64,000 nucleotides of DNA from UBA1140 sp964573285. GTDB lineage: Bacteria > Campylobacterota > Campylobacteria > Campylobacterales > Sulfurovaceae. Position numbers and translations under genes: made by a program. The stretch is taken from NCBI GenBank assembly GCA_964573285.1, contig CAZNJD010000084.1, forward strand, positions 11,778 through 75,777. The letters run 5' to 3'. The notes beneath the pieces are model-generated. The model had not been told where the DNA came from. It saw nothing but the letters and a program-made list of their open reading frames with translations, and made no database searches. Below, piece after piece: positions 17,898-26,611 of the stretch (the stretch's first letter is position 1; the number at the start of each line of letters is the position of its first letter).

Positions 17898-19277
17898 TTA
17901 TAACAGAAATCCCCATAATAAATATGCAACAAGAGTTACTAATAATATACCTATTAAATTAGCTTTGAACCCCACTTTTGCCATTTGGCTTACAGGAATA
18001 ACCCTAGAACTCATAATAATAGCATTGGGTGGTGTGGCAATAGGTAACATAAAGGCATAACTAGCTGATACAGTTGCTACCATTAATAGTAACATTCCTT
18101 GTTCACTCGGCATATCTTTGGCAAATTCATAAAAGATAGGTATAGCTATAGATGTTAGTGCTGTATTACTAGTAACCTCTGTAGAAAATGCAACTACAAA
18201 AGCAACCAATAGAAACATCCAAAATAGAGGCATATCACTAATAAAGCTAAGTTTATGTGCTATCTCAGAAGCTAAACCTGTACTACCAAAAGAAGAAGCA
18301 ATAGTAAATCCTGCCCCAAATAGGAAGATAATCTCATATGGCAGGGTTCGTGTATCTTCCCATTTCAAAAATCCTATTTTAGGTACAAACATAAATAGAC
18401 CAAAACTTAATAGTATCATCTTCTCATCTAATGCAAACTCCATTATCTGCTTTGCAAAAGTATTAGCAATTAAAAGTAAAGCTAAAGCAATCATAATACC
18501 ATATAGTCGTTTTTGTTTATTATCTAGTTGTGGTATAGCATCTTCACCAACTCCCTCTACTGACTCATTTTTGACACCAAATGATAATAACCAAGGGATA
18601 ACCAAAAGCATAATACCAACTATAGGTAACATCATATAAACCCATTGACCAAACTCTATAGTAGGCAGACCTTTATCTTCCAAAAATCCTAAGAAAATGA
18701 GATTAGGAGGTGTTCCAATAGGTGTCAAAATCCCACCTACACTAGCACCATAAGCTGTAGCTAATAGAAAACGGATTTTGAGTTTAATATTTTCACTCAA
18801 AAACATAGCAATAGGCATAAGAAGTAGTGTAATAGTTGTATTGGATAAAATAGAACTAAGAAGTGCTGAGGTGATAGCCAAAGCATATATAATCCCAGTT
18901 GGTGTTTTTGGGAAAAGGCTCAATAGTTTAGCTGAAAAGTACTCATGGAGTTTAATCTTCTCAATAGCAATAGCTAACATAAAACCACCCAAAAAGAGAA
19001 AAATAATAGATTTAGAATAGTTAGGAGTGATATGATTTAAATCCAAAATCCCAAAACTAGGAAAAAGTATAATAGGTAACAAAGAGACCACTCCCAAAGG
19101 TAACCCCTCATTAGTCCAAAGTGTTACCAAAAATGCCACCAATCCAATCAAATTAGATTGAGTAGCATTAAATGATGTCAATGCTAATAGATAAAAAGCT
19201 AAACCAATAGCCAAAGAAAAAATAATAGGTCTATAACTCTTTATAAAAGAATTTAATTGGATCATAACATTCTCCAC
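17898..19277 (-). CDS. SLC13/DASS family sodium-coupled anion transporter
   Basis: 459 residues, about 11-12 membrane helices. It carries the two family repeats: IGTPPNLIFLG and, near the C-terminus, IATPPNAIIM, plus SNTTITLLLMPIA and TSNTALTSIAIPI, the SNT sodium and substrate sites. The family imports dicarboxylates, citrate or sulfate with Na+. Exact substrate is not readable. It lies upstream of dprA on the same strand, probably a chance operon. Start ATG at 19277 follows an AT-rich 60-base gap after ilvC's end. Confidence 0.9.
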   Translation of the reverse strand: MENVMIQLNSFIKSYRPIIFSLAIGLAFYLLALTSFNATQSNLIGLVAFLVTLWTNEGLPLGVVSLLPIILFPSFGILDLNHITPNYSKSIIFLFLGGFMLAIAIEKIKLHEYFSAKLLSLFPKTPTGIIYALAITSALLSSILSNTTITLLLMPIAMFLSENIKLKIRFLLATAYGASVGGILTPIGTPPNLIFLGFLEDKGLPTIEFGQWVYMMLPIVGIMLLVIPWLLSFGVKNESVEGVGEDAIPQLDNKQKRLYGIMIALALLLIANTFAKQIMEFALDEKMILLSFGLFMFVPKIGFLKWEDTRTLPYEIIFLFGAGFTIASSFGSTGLASEIAHKLSFISDMPLFWMFLLVAFVVAFSTEVTSNTALTSIAIPIFYEFAKDMPSEQGMLLLMVATVSASYAFMLPIATPPNAIIMSSRVIPVSQMAKVGFKANLIGILLVTLVAYLLWGFLL

Positions 19278-19339
19278 AATATTTAATATAAAATATTAGC
19301 ATAAAATATAAATATTGTAAAGAAAAATATTAAAAATAT

Positions 19340-20365
19340 TTAATTAGTTTCTTGATTAACTATCTTGTTTGATGCAATCCATGGCATCATTTTACGAAGT
19401 TTATTCCCTGTTTTAGTAATCAACATCTCTTTATCATTATTTCTCTCTGCATTCATTCTTGGGTATCCTGCTTGACCTTCTAGTATAAAGTCTTTGGCAA
19501 ATCTACCATCTTGAATTTCAGTCAAAATATCTCTCATAGCTTGTTTAGACTCTGCATTGATAACTCGTTTTCCTGAAACATAATCACCATACTCTGCTGT
19601 ATTAGAGATAGAGTATCTCATATCTGCAATTCCACCTTGGAACATAAGGTCAACAATAAGTTTAAGCTCATGAAGACACTCGAAATATGCTAACTCTGGT
19701 GCATATCCTGCTTCAACAAGTGTTTCAAATCCTGCTTGTACTAGAGATGCTGTACCACCACAAAGTACTGCTTGTTCTCCGAATAGGTCTGTCTCTGTTT
19801 CATCTTTGAATGTCGTCTCTATAATTGCTGTTCGTCCACCACCAATAGCACAAGCATAAGATAGAGCTAACTCTTTGGTCTCTCCACTTGGATTTTGACC
19901 TACTGCAATAAGGTCTGGGATACCACCACCTCTTACAAATTCGCTTCTTACTGTATGACCTGGTGCTTTTGGGGCAATCATAGTAACATTGATGTCAGCT
20001 CTTGGAATAATTCTTCCATAATGGATATTAAATCCGTGACCAAATGCGATAGTAGCACCCTCTTTTAAGTTTGCTTCAATCTCATTTTCATAAATCTCTT
20101 TTTGATTTTCATCTGGAACTAAAATCATAACTACATCTGCTTTTGCAGATGCTTCTGCTACTGTTAATGTCTCAAAACCTTTGGCTTCTGCTTTTGCCCA
20201 TGAACTACCATTTTTTCTTAACCCAACAACAACGCTTACACCACTATCTCTTAAGTTTTCTGCGTGTGCATGTCCTTGGCTACCAAAACCAATCATAGCT
20301 ACTGTTTTAGATTTAATAATATCTAAATTACAATCTTTATCATAATATACATTCAAATTTTCCAT
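19340..20365 (-). CDS. ilvC: Ketol-acid reductoisomerase IlvC
   Basis: 341 residues, class I (short) form. N-terminal Rossmann domain with GFGSQG (26-31) and the specificity loop LRKNGSSWAKAEAKG, so NADPH is expected. The knotted C-terminal domain has the metal ligands in LFGEQAVLCGG and FECLHELKLIVDL. It converts acetolactate to 2,3-dihydroxy-isovalerate in valine, leucine and isoleucine synthesis. Single gene here; its -10 box is at 20398-20403 with AAGGAAA ahead of the ATG. Confidence 0.97.
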   Translation of the reverse strand: MENLNVYYDKDCNLDIIKSKTVAMIGFGSQGHAHAENLRDSGVSVVVGLRKNGSSWAKAEAKGFETLTVAEASAKADVVMILVPDENQKEIYENEIEANLKEGATIAFGHGFNIHYGRIIPRADINVTMIAPKAPGHTVRSEFVRGGGIPDLIAVGQNPSGETKELALSYACAIGGGRTAIIETTFKDETETDLFGEQAVLCGGTASLVQAGFETLVEAGYAPELAYFECLHELKLIVDLMFQGGIADMRYSISNTAEYGDYVSGKRVINAESKQAMRDILTEIQDGRFAKDFILEGQAGYPRMNAERNNDKEMLITKTGNKLRKMMPWIASNKIVNQETN

Positions 20366-20397
20366 TCTGTTTCCTTATATGGTTTAAAAAGTTCGCG

Positions 20398-20403
20398 ATT
20401 ATA
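20398..20403 (-). promoter_or_regulatory. Promoter -10 for ilvC
   Basis: Reads GGATATAATCGC on the minus strand, 32 bases before the ilvC start. The remaining upstream gap (20404-20615) holds no gene; it has a 7-bp hairpin at 20578-20596 near the end of the CsgG-like gene. Confidence 0.45.
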
Positions 20404-20577
20404 TCCAAAGATTGCTTATATGATTAAAAGGATTACTTTTACTTATCCTTGAATAAGGAGTTATTCATCTGGTCGATTGCCAGTATTATACTTATAACTA
20501 TACTTTATAGTAAAATTCATGTATTAAATAGCAATTACCTTAAGCCACAATAGGGTGTATTTAAATAACTTTTGAGC

Positions 20578-20596
20578 AGAGAGATTAATTCTCTCT
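20578..20596 (-). terminator. Hairpin after the CsgG-like lipoprotein gene
   Basis: Perfect 7-bp inverted repeat (AGAGAGA, loop TTAAT, TCTCTCT) 19 bases beyond the stop of the minus-strand operon. No strong T-run follows in either direction, so a terminator is likely from position but not certain. Confidence 0.4.
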
Positions 20597-20615
20597 ATCT
20601 CAAAAAAGTAAAAGA

Positions 20616-21593
20616 TTAAGGATTTAAAAGGCTAATATAGAATTTCTTAGATAGTGTGTCATCTGCAGACATTCCGTGTTCTCTCTTATACTCAATAATT
20701 GCTTGTTTCAATTTATCATTCATTATTCTTGTTATTTCAACATCTTTGCCTTTTAATGCTAAGAGATAGCTGACTTGTTGAATTTTTTTATTTAGTGGCT
20801 CTCTTAGGAATTGATGTGAGAGATAATTGACTACATCAGGATTTACTTTTCCTCCTTTTAATAGAAGCCAATAAGGGAAATTACCTAGTTTACCAAGTAC
20901 CTCTACAACACTTAATTCCACAAGTACAGCAATAGAAGCATGAACTCCTTGTGACCTAGTTACAGCATTATTAAATCCAAATCCACTACCTAAAATAGAA
21001 AAAGCAAATTCATTGGCACTACTTTTTTTCTCTATAGTTACTTTGTTGGATGTAGATGTTCTTGCTATATAGTTTCCTTTGTGCATATCTGAAGGGTTAA
21101 AGTTAATAGCAAGTATAACCGTTTGCTCTTCAGTATCGGCTGAACCATCTGCATCCCATCTATTGTGTCTCTTGCCTACTGTTCCTGTTCCTGATGCGTT
21201 TACTCCTTTATCTTTTGAACTAATAACATCATATTGAGTAATAGCTCCATTAATAGTATAAGCATTTTTTAGACCTTCACTATTATCATTATAAATTAAG
21301 GTTACAAAATTACCTATTTTATTGAAACTAGTTTTGACTATATCTGTAATATCTGCAGGTAACTTACCCCTTGCTGCTGTTTTATTTTCAATATTATCTA
21401 CATAAATATTCATAGGTTCACCTACAAATACACTTATCATTGTATTAGTTCTTCTCAAAACTGTTGAATAACTTGTTTCAGCTTTTCTAATTACTTTTCC
21501 AGGAGCATCAATCTTGACTTTTGGTTCAGCAACACAACCAGCTAAAAGAAGAATAGCTAGTGCTATACCTGATAATTTTATTGTTGTTTTCAT
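20616..21593 (-). CDS. CsgG/HfaB-like lipoprotein
   Basis: 325 residues. Lipobox LLLAGC (Cys20). After it, a strand region IYVDNIENKTAARGKLPADITDIVKTSFNKIG resembles the early part of CsgG-type proteins (target phrase: small conserved Asn/Thr then helix), followed by YTINGAITQYD, a Gly/Ser/Asp-rich segment, and IAVLVELSVVEVLGKLG. CsgG proteins are outer-membrane lipoproteins that assemble or secrete surface fibres; the match here is only partial. The C-terminal third is helical. It is the last gene of the caspase-DUF4384 minus-strand operon, 13 bases after the DUF4384 gene, so a shared envelope role is inferred. Confidence 0.6.
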   Translation of the reverse strand: MKTTIKLSGIALAILLLAGCVAEPKVKIDAPGKVIRKAETSYSTVLRRTNTMISVFVGEPMNIYVDNIENKTAARGKLPADITDIVKTSFNKIGNFVTLIYNDNSEGLKNAYTINGAITQYDVISSKDKGVNASGTGTVGKRHNRWDADGSADTEEQTVILAINFNPSDMHKGNYIARTSTSNKVTIEKKSSANEFAFSILGSGFGFNNAVTRSQGVHASIAVLVELSVVEVLGKLGNFPYWLLLKGGKVNPDVVNYLSHQFLREPLNKKIQQVSYLLALKGKDVEITRIMNDKLKQAIIEYKREHGMSADDTLSKKFYISLLNP

Positions 21594-21606
21594 ATTTAAT
21601 ACTCCT

Positions 21607-22248
21607 TTATTTTACAAAAAATTCAAATATACCAACATTTACATTACTATTGTCGGTTCTTGTACCAGCATTTATATCCATTGATAAACCCTTTGTTTTG
21701 GTGGTAGTACTTACCTGAGAAGTTTGTCCACCTACAATATTTGATAGTTGAGCTAAATTAATATTTTTTATATCAACTATAGGTTCTTTACTTAAAAGAG
21801 CATAAATTACTGTTTTCTCTTGTTCACATGTTTTACAATCTTTTGTTGCATTAATCGCCATATTTCCAAAGTCTCTAGGGAAAATATATTTACCACTTAT
21901 TTCACTTAACGGTGAATTAGGATTAGGATATAATAAACCAATTTGTCCCTTATTATCAGCATATATAATATAAAGGTAACCCTCTGCATTTTTGGTATCT
22001 ATAATAAATTGAATAGGTTCACCTTGTTTATATTTATGACTACCTCTTAAGGAGAGTTTTGTTACTCCTCCACTATTGAGTTGTGATAGTGTTATACCAG
22101 CAGGTTTTTGAGGGACTGCTCTAATAGGTTTGTTTACTCTATTAATTGGTTGTGAGGTGGGTTTAGGTGCATGATTATTTGAACATCCTATAGTTAAAAT
22201 AGCTATTGTAACCAAAATAGATATTTGGTAAAATCGTTTTTGTTTCAT
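21607..22248 (-). CDS. DUF4384 lipoprotein
   Basis: 213 residues. Lipobox LTIGC (Cys22). Residues about 65-170 match the DUF4384 domain: LRGSHKYKQGEPIQFIIDT, YLYIIYADNKGQIGLLYPN, GKYIFPRDFG, and CKTCEQEKTVIYALLS with a CxxC pair. The chain ends GIFEFFVK. The same order and the CxxC recur in the C-terminal part of the upstream caspase protein (22317-23798), so the domain was duplicated. DUF4384 is often found with secreted caspases and kinases and may bind ligands or partners. Located in the envelope as a lipoprotein. Confidence 0.75.
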   Translation of the reverse strand: MKQKRFYQISILVTIAILTIGCSNNHAPKPTSQPINRVNKPIRAVPQKPAGITLSQLNSGGVTKLSLRGSHKYKQGEPIQFIIDTKNAEGYLYIIYADNKGQIGLLYPNPNSPLSEISGKYIFPRDFGNMAINATKDCKTCEQEKTVIYALLSKEPIVDIKNINLAQLSNIVGGQTSQVSTTTKTKGLSMDINAGTRTDNSNVNVGIFEFFVK

Positions 22249-22316
22249 TCTTCTTTTCTCCTTTTAAATGTTAATTTTAATTATTAATTATACCATAAAT
22301 AAATGGCTAAAAAATG

Positions 22317-23798
22317 TCACTTTACAATAAATTTATATTTACCTAATTGTGGTTTAATCATTTCTGTTGTTGATTGAGGTATAGCTTTTATTCTTACTGC
22401 TCTACTCATAATCTTTGACTCTTCGGAATTTTTAGGAAAGCTTATTAACTCTTTTGTTTTTATCTTATTTATATCTGTAATCTGTTGGGCTGAAAGTAGT
22501 GTGTATATAACTGTCTCTTCCTCTTGACATCCTTTACAACTTTTGTATGCTTCTAAATTAAATTTTCCATTAGCCAAATCATCAGGGAATTTATATTTAC
22601 CTTGTAGTTGTTGAGGTGAAACAAATCCATTTGGATACAGAACTGTTACATCATTTCCATCAACATAAAAAATCGTTAGAAATCCTCTTTCTCCTTGGGT
22701 ATCAATAGTGAATTGAACCAATTCTCCTGTATTATATAGAGTTTTTTGATAATCAAGAGACATTTTTTTGACTTTATTATTAGTTATCATATCATCTAAT
22801 GTATTTTGTAATGAATTTGTATGATGAACCACTACTTTTTGAGTAGTCTCTGAAGTGGATTTTGTATTCAAAAACTCATTTAAAGATTTACTTTGGATAG
22901 ATGGTTGAGAGAAACTAAGTTTAGGATGATGAGGTGTACTATTTGTCTGTTTTGCATATTTTAATACATCTTTGACTAATATACTATCTATATCTTTCAA
23001 TAGTTCATTTTCATATTTCTTATCTGTAAAAGTTTGATATATTGCATTTGTAAAAAGACTCCCTGTTGGTGTAGCTAAGGACTCCTCATTATCTTGTGCC
23101 GCAGAGAAAACAATATAATCACTACCTGTCAAAATATCTTTGGAGGTGGAAACTCCGATAGATAAACCTCTCATTTTTGTAGCTACTTGAACCGTTTGTG
23201 TAACATCATCAGGGCTTATACTTTTTGCTTTTACTTTTGAACCTATAGACCTAAACGCTGTTCCACTATGACAAGAGTCTAAAAAAATAATTTTTTTTGC
23301 TTTTATCTTATTAAATTCTGCATATAGTGTATCATCAAGTAGATGTTTATTTACATTACCATCACTCAAAACTAAAGTTTCATCTATATTATCTGCTTCA
23401 TCACCGTTTTCATCAGGTTTGTGTGACCCATGACCACTATAATAGAAAGCAAAAAAATCATCTTTGTTTAATTGTTTAGCATAATCTTCAAGATAATCAA
23501 CAATTTTCATTGATTGAGAATCATATAGTGTTTGAACCTCAAATCCCCAACTTTCAAAGAGTTTTCTCATTTTACTTGTGTCTCTTTCTATACCATCTAA
23601 ATCATTTTTGCTACCTGGAGCATAATTACTAATACCAATAATTAATGCTAATTTTTTACCATTTTTTACCTCTTTTGAAGTAGTTGAACTTGTACCAACT
23701 GACAATCCTTTTGATTGAATAGTAGGCTTAAGCTCTTTGTTACACCCTTGCACAATAAAAATTGATACTAATAATAAAATCTTCATAAAACTTTGCAT
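22317..23798 (-). CDS. Caspase-like (peptidase C14) lipoprotein with DUF4384
   Basis: 493 residues. Lipobox IVQGC (Cys19). Residues about 45-290 are a caspase/metacaspase p20-like domain: LALIIGISNYAPGS at the start, FYYSGHGSH with catalytic His123, and IFLDSCHSGTAF with catalytic Cys176, so the dyad is intact. Metacaspases of this type usually cut after Arg/Lys and often need Ca2+. About 345-450 is a DUF4384 domain with CKGCQEEETVIYTLLS. Start ATG at 23798 follows GGAGAG; M5 is an alternative. Heads an operon with a second DUF4384 lipoprotein and a CsgG-like lipoprotein. As a lipoprotein the protease should work outside the cytoplasm. Confidence 0.9.
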   Translation of the reverse strand: MQSFMKILLLVSIFIVQGCNKELKPTIQSKGLSVGTSSTTSKEVKNGKKLALIIGISNYAPGSKNDLDGIERDTSKMRKLFESWGFEVQTLYDSQSMKIVDYLEDYAKQLNKDDFFAFYYSGHGSHKPDENGDEADNIDETLVLSDGNVNKHLLDDTLYAEFNKIKAKKIIFLDSCHSGTAFRSIGSKVKAKSISPDDVTQTVQVATKMRGLSIGVSTSKDILTGSDYIVFSAAQDNEESLATPTGSLFTNAIYQTFTDKKYENELLKDIDSILVKDVLKYAKQTNSTPHHPKLSFSQPSIQSKSLNEFLNTKSTSETTQKVVVHHTNSLQNTLDDMITNNKVKKMSLDYQKTLYNTGELVQFTIDTQGERGFLTIFYVDGNDVTVLYPNGFVSPQQLQGKYKFPDDLANGKFNLEAYKSCKGCQEEETVIYTLLSAQQITDINKIKTKELISFPKNSEESKIMSRAVRIKAIPQSTTEMIKPQLGKYKFIVK

Positions 23799-23967
23799 AA
23801 AAACTCTCCATATTTAATTATAGTTTAATTATATGACTTTTTATCTAAAAAGTATGTTAAAATTATTAATTTTATAAATAAAAAAAAATATTTTATAACT
23901 TTATAATGAATATATAATATAATTTGATGTACAATTATTATTGTCATAAGAAAAAATTAAGGAGTAT

Positions 23968-24477
23968 ATGATGAATTTTTTAAAAACAACAGTAGTCGCA
24001 TTATTAATATTAGGTACAGTGGCTCAAGCTAGTACATTTGAGCAAAATGGTGTAAAAGAAGGGAATGATAGAATATCTGTTACTCTTTTAACTACAGTAC
24101 CTGATGAAGGTGATAATAGAATAACTATACAAGCACAGTATGGTCGTTTCCTAACTAATGATTTTGAACTTCTTCTTGAAGGGAATAGCTATCTTTTTGG
24201 TTCAGATACCTCTTTAACTACAGTGGGATTGGGAGCTAATTATTATTTTGCAAAAACACCTGTTCTAACTCCTTATATTGGAGCAGAAGCCTATCTATAT
24301 CATATAAAAAATGGTAGTAAAGAGGATGATTTAAATGGTGGTGACATTCATATTGGTGCACACTATTTTCTTAGTGAGAACGCTGCTGTTACACCTGTAA
24401 TTGGTTCACAGTTTGTTGATTTTACAGATTATACACAGTCTTATGCTAATATTTATCTGACCTACTTTTTTAATTAA
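23968..24477 (+). CDS. Small outer-membrane beta-barrel protein
   Basis: 169 residues, signal peptide about 1-21 (cleavage near AQA-ST). The mature chain has about eight amphipathic strands (RISVTLLTTVP, RITIQAQYGRFL, FELLLEGNSYLF, VGLGANYYF, TPYIGAEAYLYHI, DIHIGAHYFL, VTPVIGSQFVDF, YANIYLTYFFN) and ends in Phe-Asn, so an 8-stranded OmpA/OmpW-like barrel is likely. It lies between the two caspase genes on the plus strand, with a -10-like TATAAT at 23913-23918 and AAGGAG before the ATG. Role unknown; perhaps the outer-membrane component of the same module. Confidence 0.7.
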   Translation: MMNFLKTTVVALLILGTVAQASTFEQNGVKEGNDRISVTLLTTVPDEGDNRITIQAQYGRFLTNDFELLLEGNSYLFGSDTSLTTVGLGANYYFAKTPVLTPYIGAEAYLYHIKNGSKEDDLNGGDIHIGAHYFLSENAAVTPVIGSQFVDFTDYTQSYANIYLTYFFN

Positions 24478-24484
24478 AAAACCT

Positions 24485-24515
24485 ATCTATTTTTAAATTT
24501 TTTTTAAAAGTAGAT
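24485..24515 (+). terminator. Hairpin after the small barrel gene
   Basis: A 13-bp inverted repeat with one G-T pair (24485-24497 with 24503-24515) begins 7 bases after the stop. It is A/T-rich and loop and stem contain T-runs, so it is a plausible intrinsic terminator before the next promoter. Confidence 0.5.
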
Positions 24516-24517
24516 AT

Positions 24518-24546
24518 TTGACACAAAAAGGACATCTTTTTATGCT
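24518..24546 (+). promoter_or_regulatory. Promoter (TTGACA-17-TATGCT) for the WD40-caspase gene
   Basis: A -35 TTGACA at 24518-24523 and -10 TATGCT at 24541-24546 with 17 bases between, 32 bases before the start codon. TAAAAT at 24546-24551 is an alternative -10. So this caspase gene has its own promoter, apart from the barrel gene. Confidence 0.5.
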
Positions 24547-24578
24547 AAAATAATAATTAACATTAAAAAAGGAACAAT

Positions 24579-26585
24579 ATGAAAACTCTTAAACTTCTAA
24601 CAATGTTTATACTAATATTTGGTATAATAGCTTGTCAAAACTTATCCCCTCAACCAAATCATAAAGGTATATCTAATACATCTTCAAAAGCAATTGATAG
24701 TAAAGAACCACTTACTGTAATAGGTGGAGAGTTAAGTTATGATTTTATTAACTCAATAGATAGTAGTTATAAACTTTATGGTATCAAATTTAATCCCAAA
24801 AACAGCACTATTGTAACATATGGAGATAGTAGCACTATTACTATTTATGATTTAGCTTTATCTCCAATTGCAACTATCAAGAGTAAAAATGATGAGATAA
24901 AAACTATAGATATAACCAAAGATGGAAATTATTTAGCGTGTGGTGGAGATGATGGTTATATTGAGATATGGGATTTAAATAGTTATCAATTGGTGAATAG
25001 AATGCAAAGTAACTCTGATAGTACTTTAGCTATAGCTTTTAGTTCTGATAGTAAAAAAATAGCTTCTGGTGGAGAAGAGAAAGTTATAGATGTTTGGAAT
25101 GTGAATTCAGGAGAACAAATTGCAAGATTAGAGGGACATCAAAATGATATTACCAATATCGGTTTTATTGATTATAATAGAAAGATAGTTTCTACTGCTA
25201 AAGATAAGCAGGTCAAAATTTGGGATGTAGTAGGCAAAAGGGTTATCTATTCATATTTAGCACCATCAAATGAGTATGGCAAGATTACAAAAGCTAAATC
25301 TTTTGATGATTATACGATATTAGCACTAACTGAAGTAGAAACTGCTACAGGAAATAGTAGAAAAAGAAATGGACCCCCAATTTGGAAATATACTATTAAA
25401 TTCAAAGATAATCAAGGCAATACTCTAAAAGAGTTTAATCAACATAGAGAACCTATTACAGATATTGCAGTATCAAATAATAGAAGTTATATGGCTACAA
25501 GTTCTATGGATAAGACTATTCGATTATGGGATTTGGAAAAGAAAAAGCATATTACCAATATAGTACTAAAAGATAGAGCTAGAGGTGTAGCTATCAATAA
25601 ATCAGGACATATTCTTGTAGGTATTGAAGGAGATGATACAATCAAGCTTTTCCAAATCAAAAATAGTTTTGACCCAACTTTAAACTCTTCTGCTACAGCT
25701 TCGGCACAATCTGTAACTAATCGCTCTACACCTTGGTATAAAAAAGCTTATGCTATTGTAGTGGGTATCAATCATTACAAAAGATTATCTCTACCTAGAC
25801 TTAGTAATGCAGTCAATGATGCACGAAGTGTTGCTTCTCTATTAAGAGCAAAAGGATTTTCAGTAATTGAACTCTATAATGAAAACGCAACCAAAGATAG
25901 AATATTAGATGCACTCAAAAAAATTAAGCAGGTAGCATCTAGTAATGATGCATCACTTTTTTATTTTGCAGGACATGGTGATGGAGTATCAGGACATAAT
26001 GGAGTAAGAGAGGGGTACATATTACCATTTGATTTTGACTCTGACTTAAATAGCCCAAGTACAGATGTAATGTATTATGACAAATCGGCTATTAGTATTA
26101 GTTCGCTTGTTATGTATAGTAGAGATACTAAAGCAAAACATATTGGTATTATATTGGATTCATGTTTCTCTGGACTTGCAATGCAGAGTAAATATGCTAC
26201 AAAATCTTTAGCTTCTGTTTCGGCAAAAGATTTAGATACCATTGAATATGATACAAAGACTCGTTCAGTTAGAATAAAAGCTACATCAACAACTACAGCT
26301 AATAATAGTAGTGAAACGATAAATATATTTAGAGATTTATTGTCTAAAAAATCTATAAATATATTGACAGCAGGAGATGACCAACCTGTATCAGATGGCT
26401 CAAATCACTCTCCATTTACACAAGCCTTTCTTAAAGCTTTAGAGATTAAAAACAAAGGATATGTAAGATTTACAACACTTGCTGAATATATTAAACAGTA
26501 TGTTGAAAATAAAACAAATAAAAGACAGAAACCTCAATATAAAAATGAGAGTTTAGATGGTGGAGATTTTATATTTAAGATTTAG
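24579..26585 (+). CDS. WD40-repeat caspase-like lipoprotein
   Basis: 668 residues. Lipobox FGIIAC (Cys19). From about 60 to 365 are WD40 repeats (IEIWDLNS, IDVWNVNSGEQI, VKIWDVVGK, IRLWDLEKK), so a beta-propeller. From about 385 to the end is a caspase-like domain: KKAYAIVVGINHYKRL, YFAGHGDG with His466 and ILDSCFSGLAM with Cys529; the catalytic dyad is intact. WD40-caspase fusions are known from cyanobacteria and other bacteria; here the propeller precedes the protease and the whole is lipid-anchored. The propeller probably recruits a partner or substrate. It converges on the HtrA-type gene. Confidence 0.9.
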   Translation: MKTLKLLTMFILIFGIIACQNLSPQPNHKGISNTSSKAIDSKEPLTVIGGELSYDFINSIDSSYKLYGIKFNPKNSTIVTYGDSSTITIYDLALSPIATIKSKNDEIKTIDITKDGNYLACGGDDGYIEIWDLNSYQLVNRMQSNSDSTLAIAFSSDSKKIASGGEEKVIDVWNVNSGEQIARLEGHQNDITNIGFIDYNRKIVSTAKDKQVKIWDVVGKRVIYSYLAPSNEYGKITKAKSFDDYTILALTEVETATGNSRKRNGPPIWKYTIKFKDNQGNTLKEFNQHREPITDIAVSNNRSYMATSSMDKTIRLWDLEKKKHITNIVLKDRARGVAINKSGHILVGIEGDDTIKLFQIKNSFDPTLNSSATASAQSVTNRSTPWYKKAYAIVVGINHYKRLSLPRLSNAVNDARSVASLLRAKGFSVIELYNENATKDRILDALKKIKQVASSNDASLFYFAGHGDGVSGHNGVREGYILPFDFDSDLNSPSTDVMYYDKSAISISSLVMYSRDTKAKHIGIILDSCFSGLAMQSKYATKSLASVSAKDLDTIEYDTKTRSVRIKATSTTTANNSSETINIFRDLLSKKSINILTAGDDQPVSDGSNHSPFTQAFLKALEIKNKGYVRFTTLAEYIKQYVENKTNKRQKPQYKNESLDGGDFIFKI

Positions 26586-26606
26586 AGGAGATTTTATTCT
26601 CCTCTA
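26583..26606. terminator. Bidirectional terminator between convergent genes
   Basis: Perfect 9-bp inverted repeat (TAGAGGAGA at 26583-26591, loop TTTTAT, TCTCCTCTA at 26598-26606) overlapping the stop region of the WD40-caspase gene and facing the end of the minus-strand protease gene at 26612. Good position for ending both transcripts. Confidence 0.7.
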
Positions 26607-26611
26607 GCATA

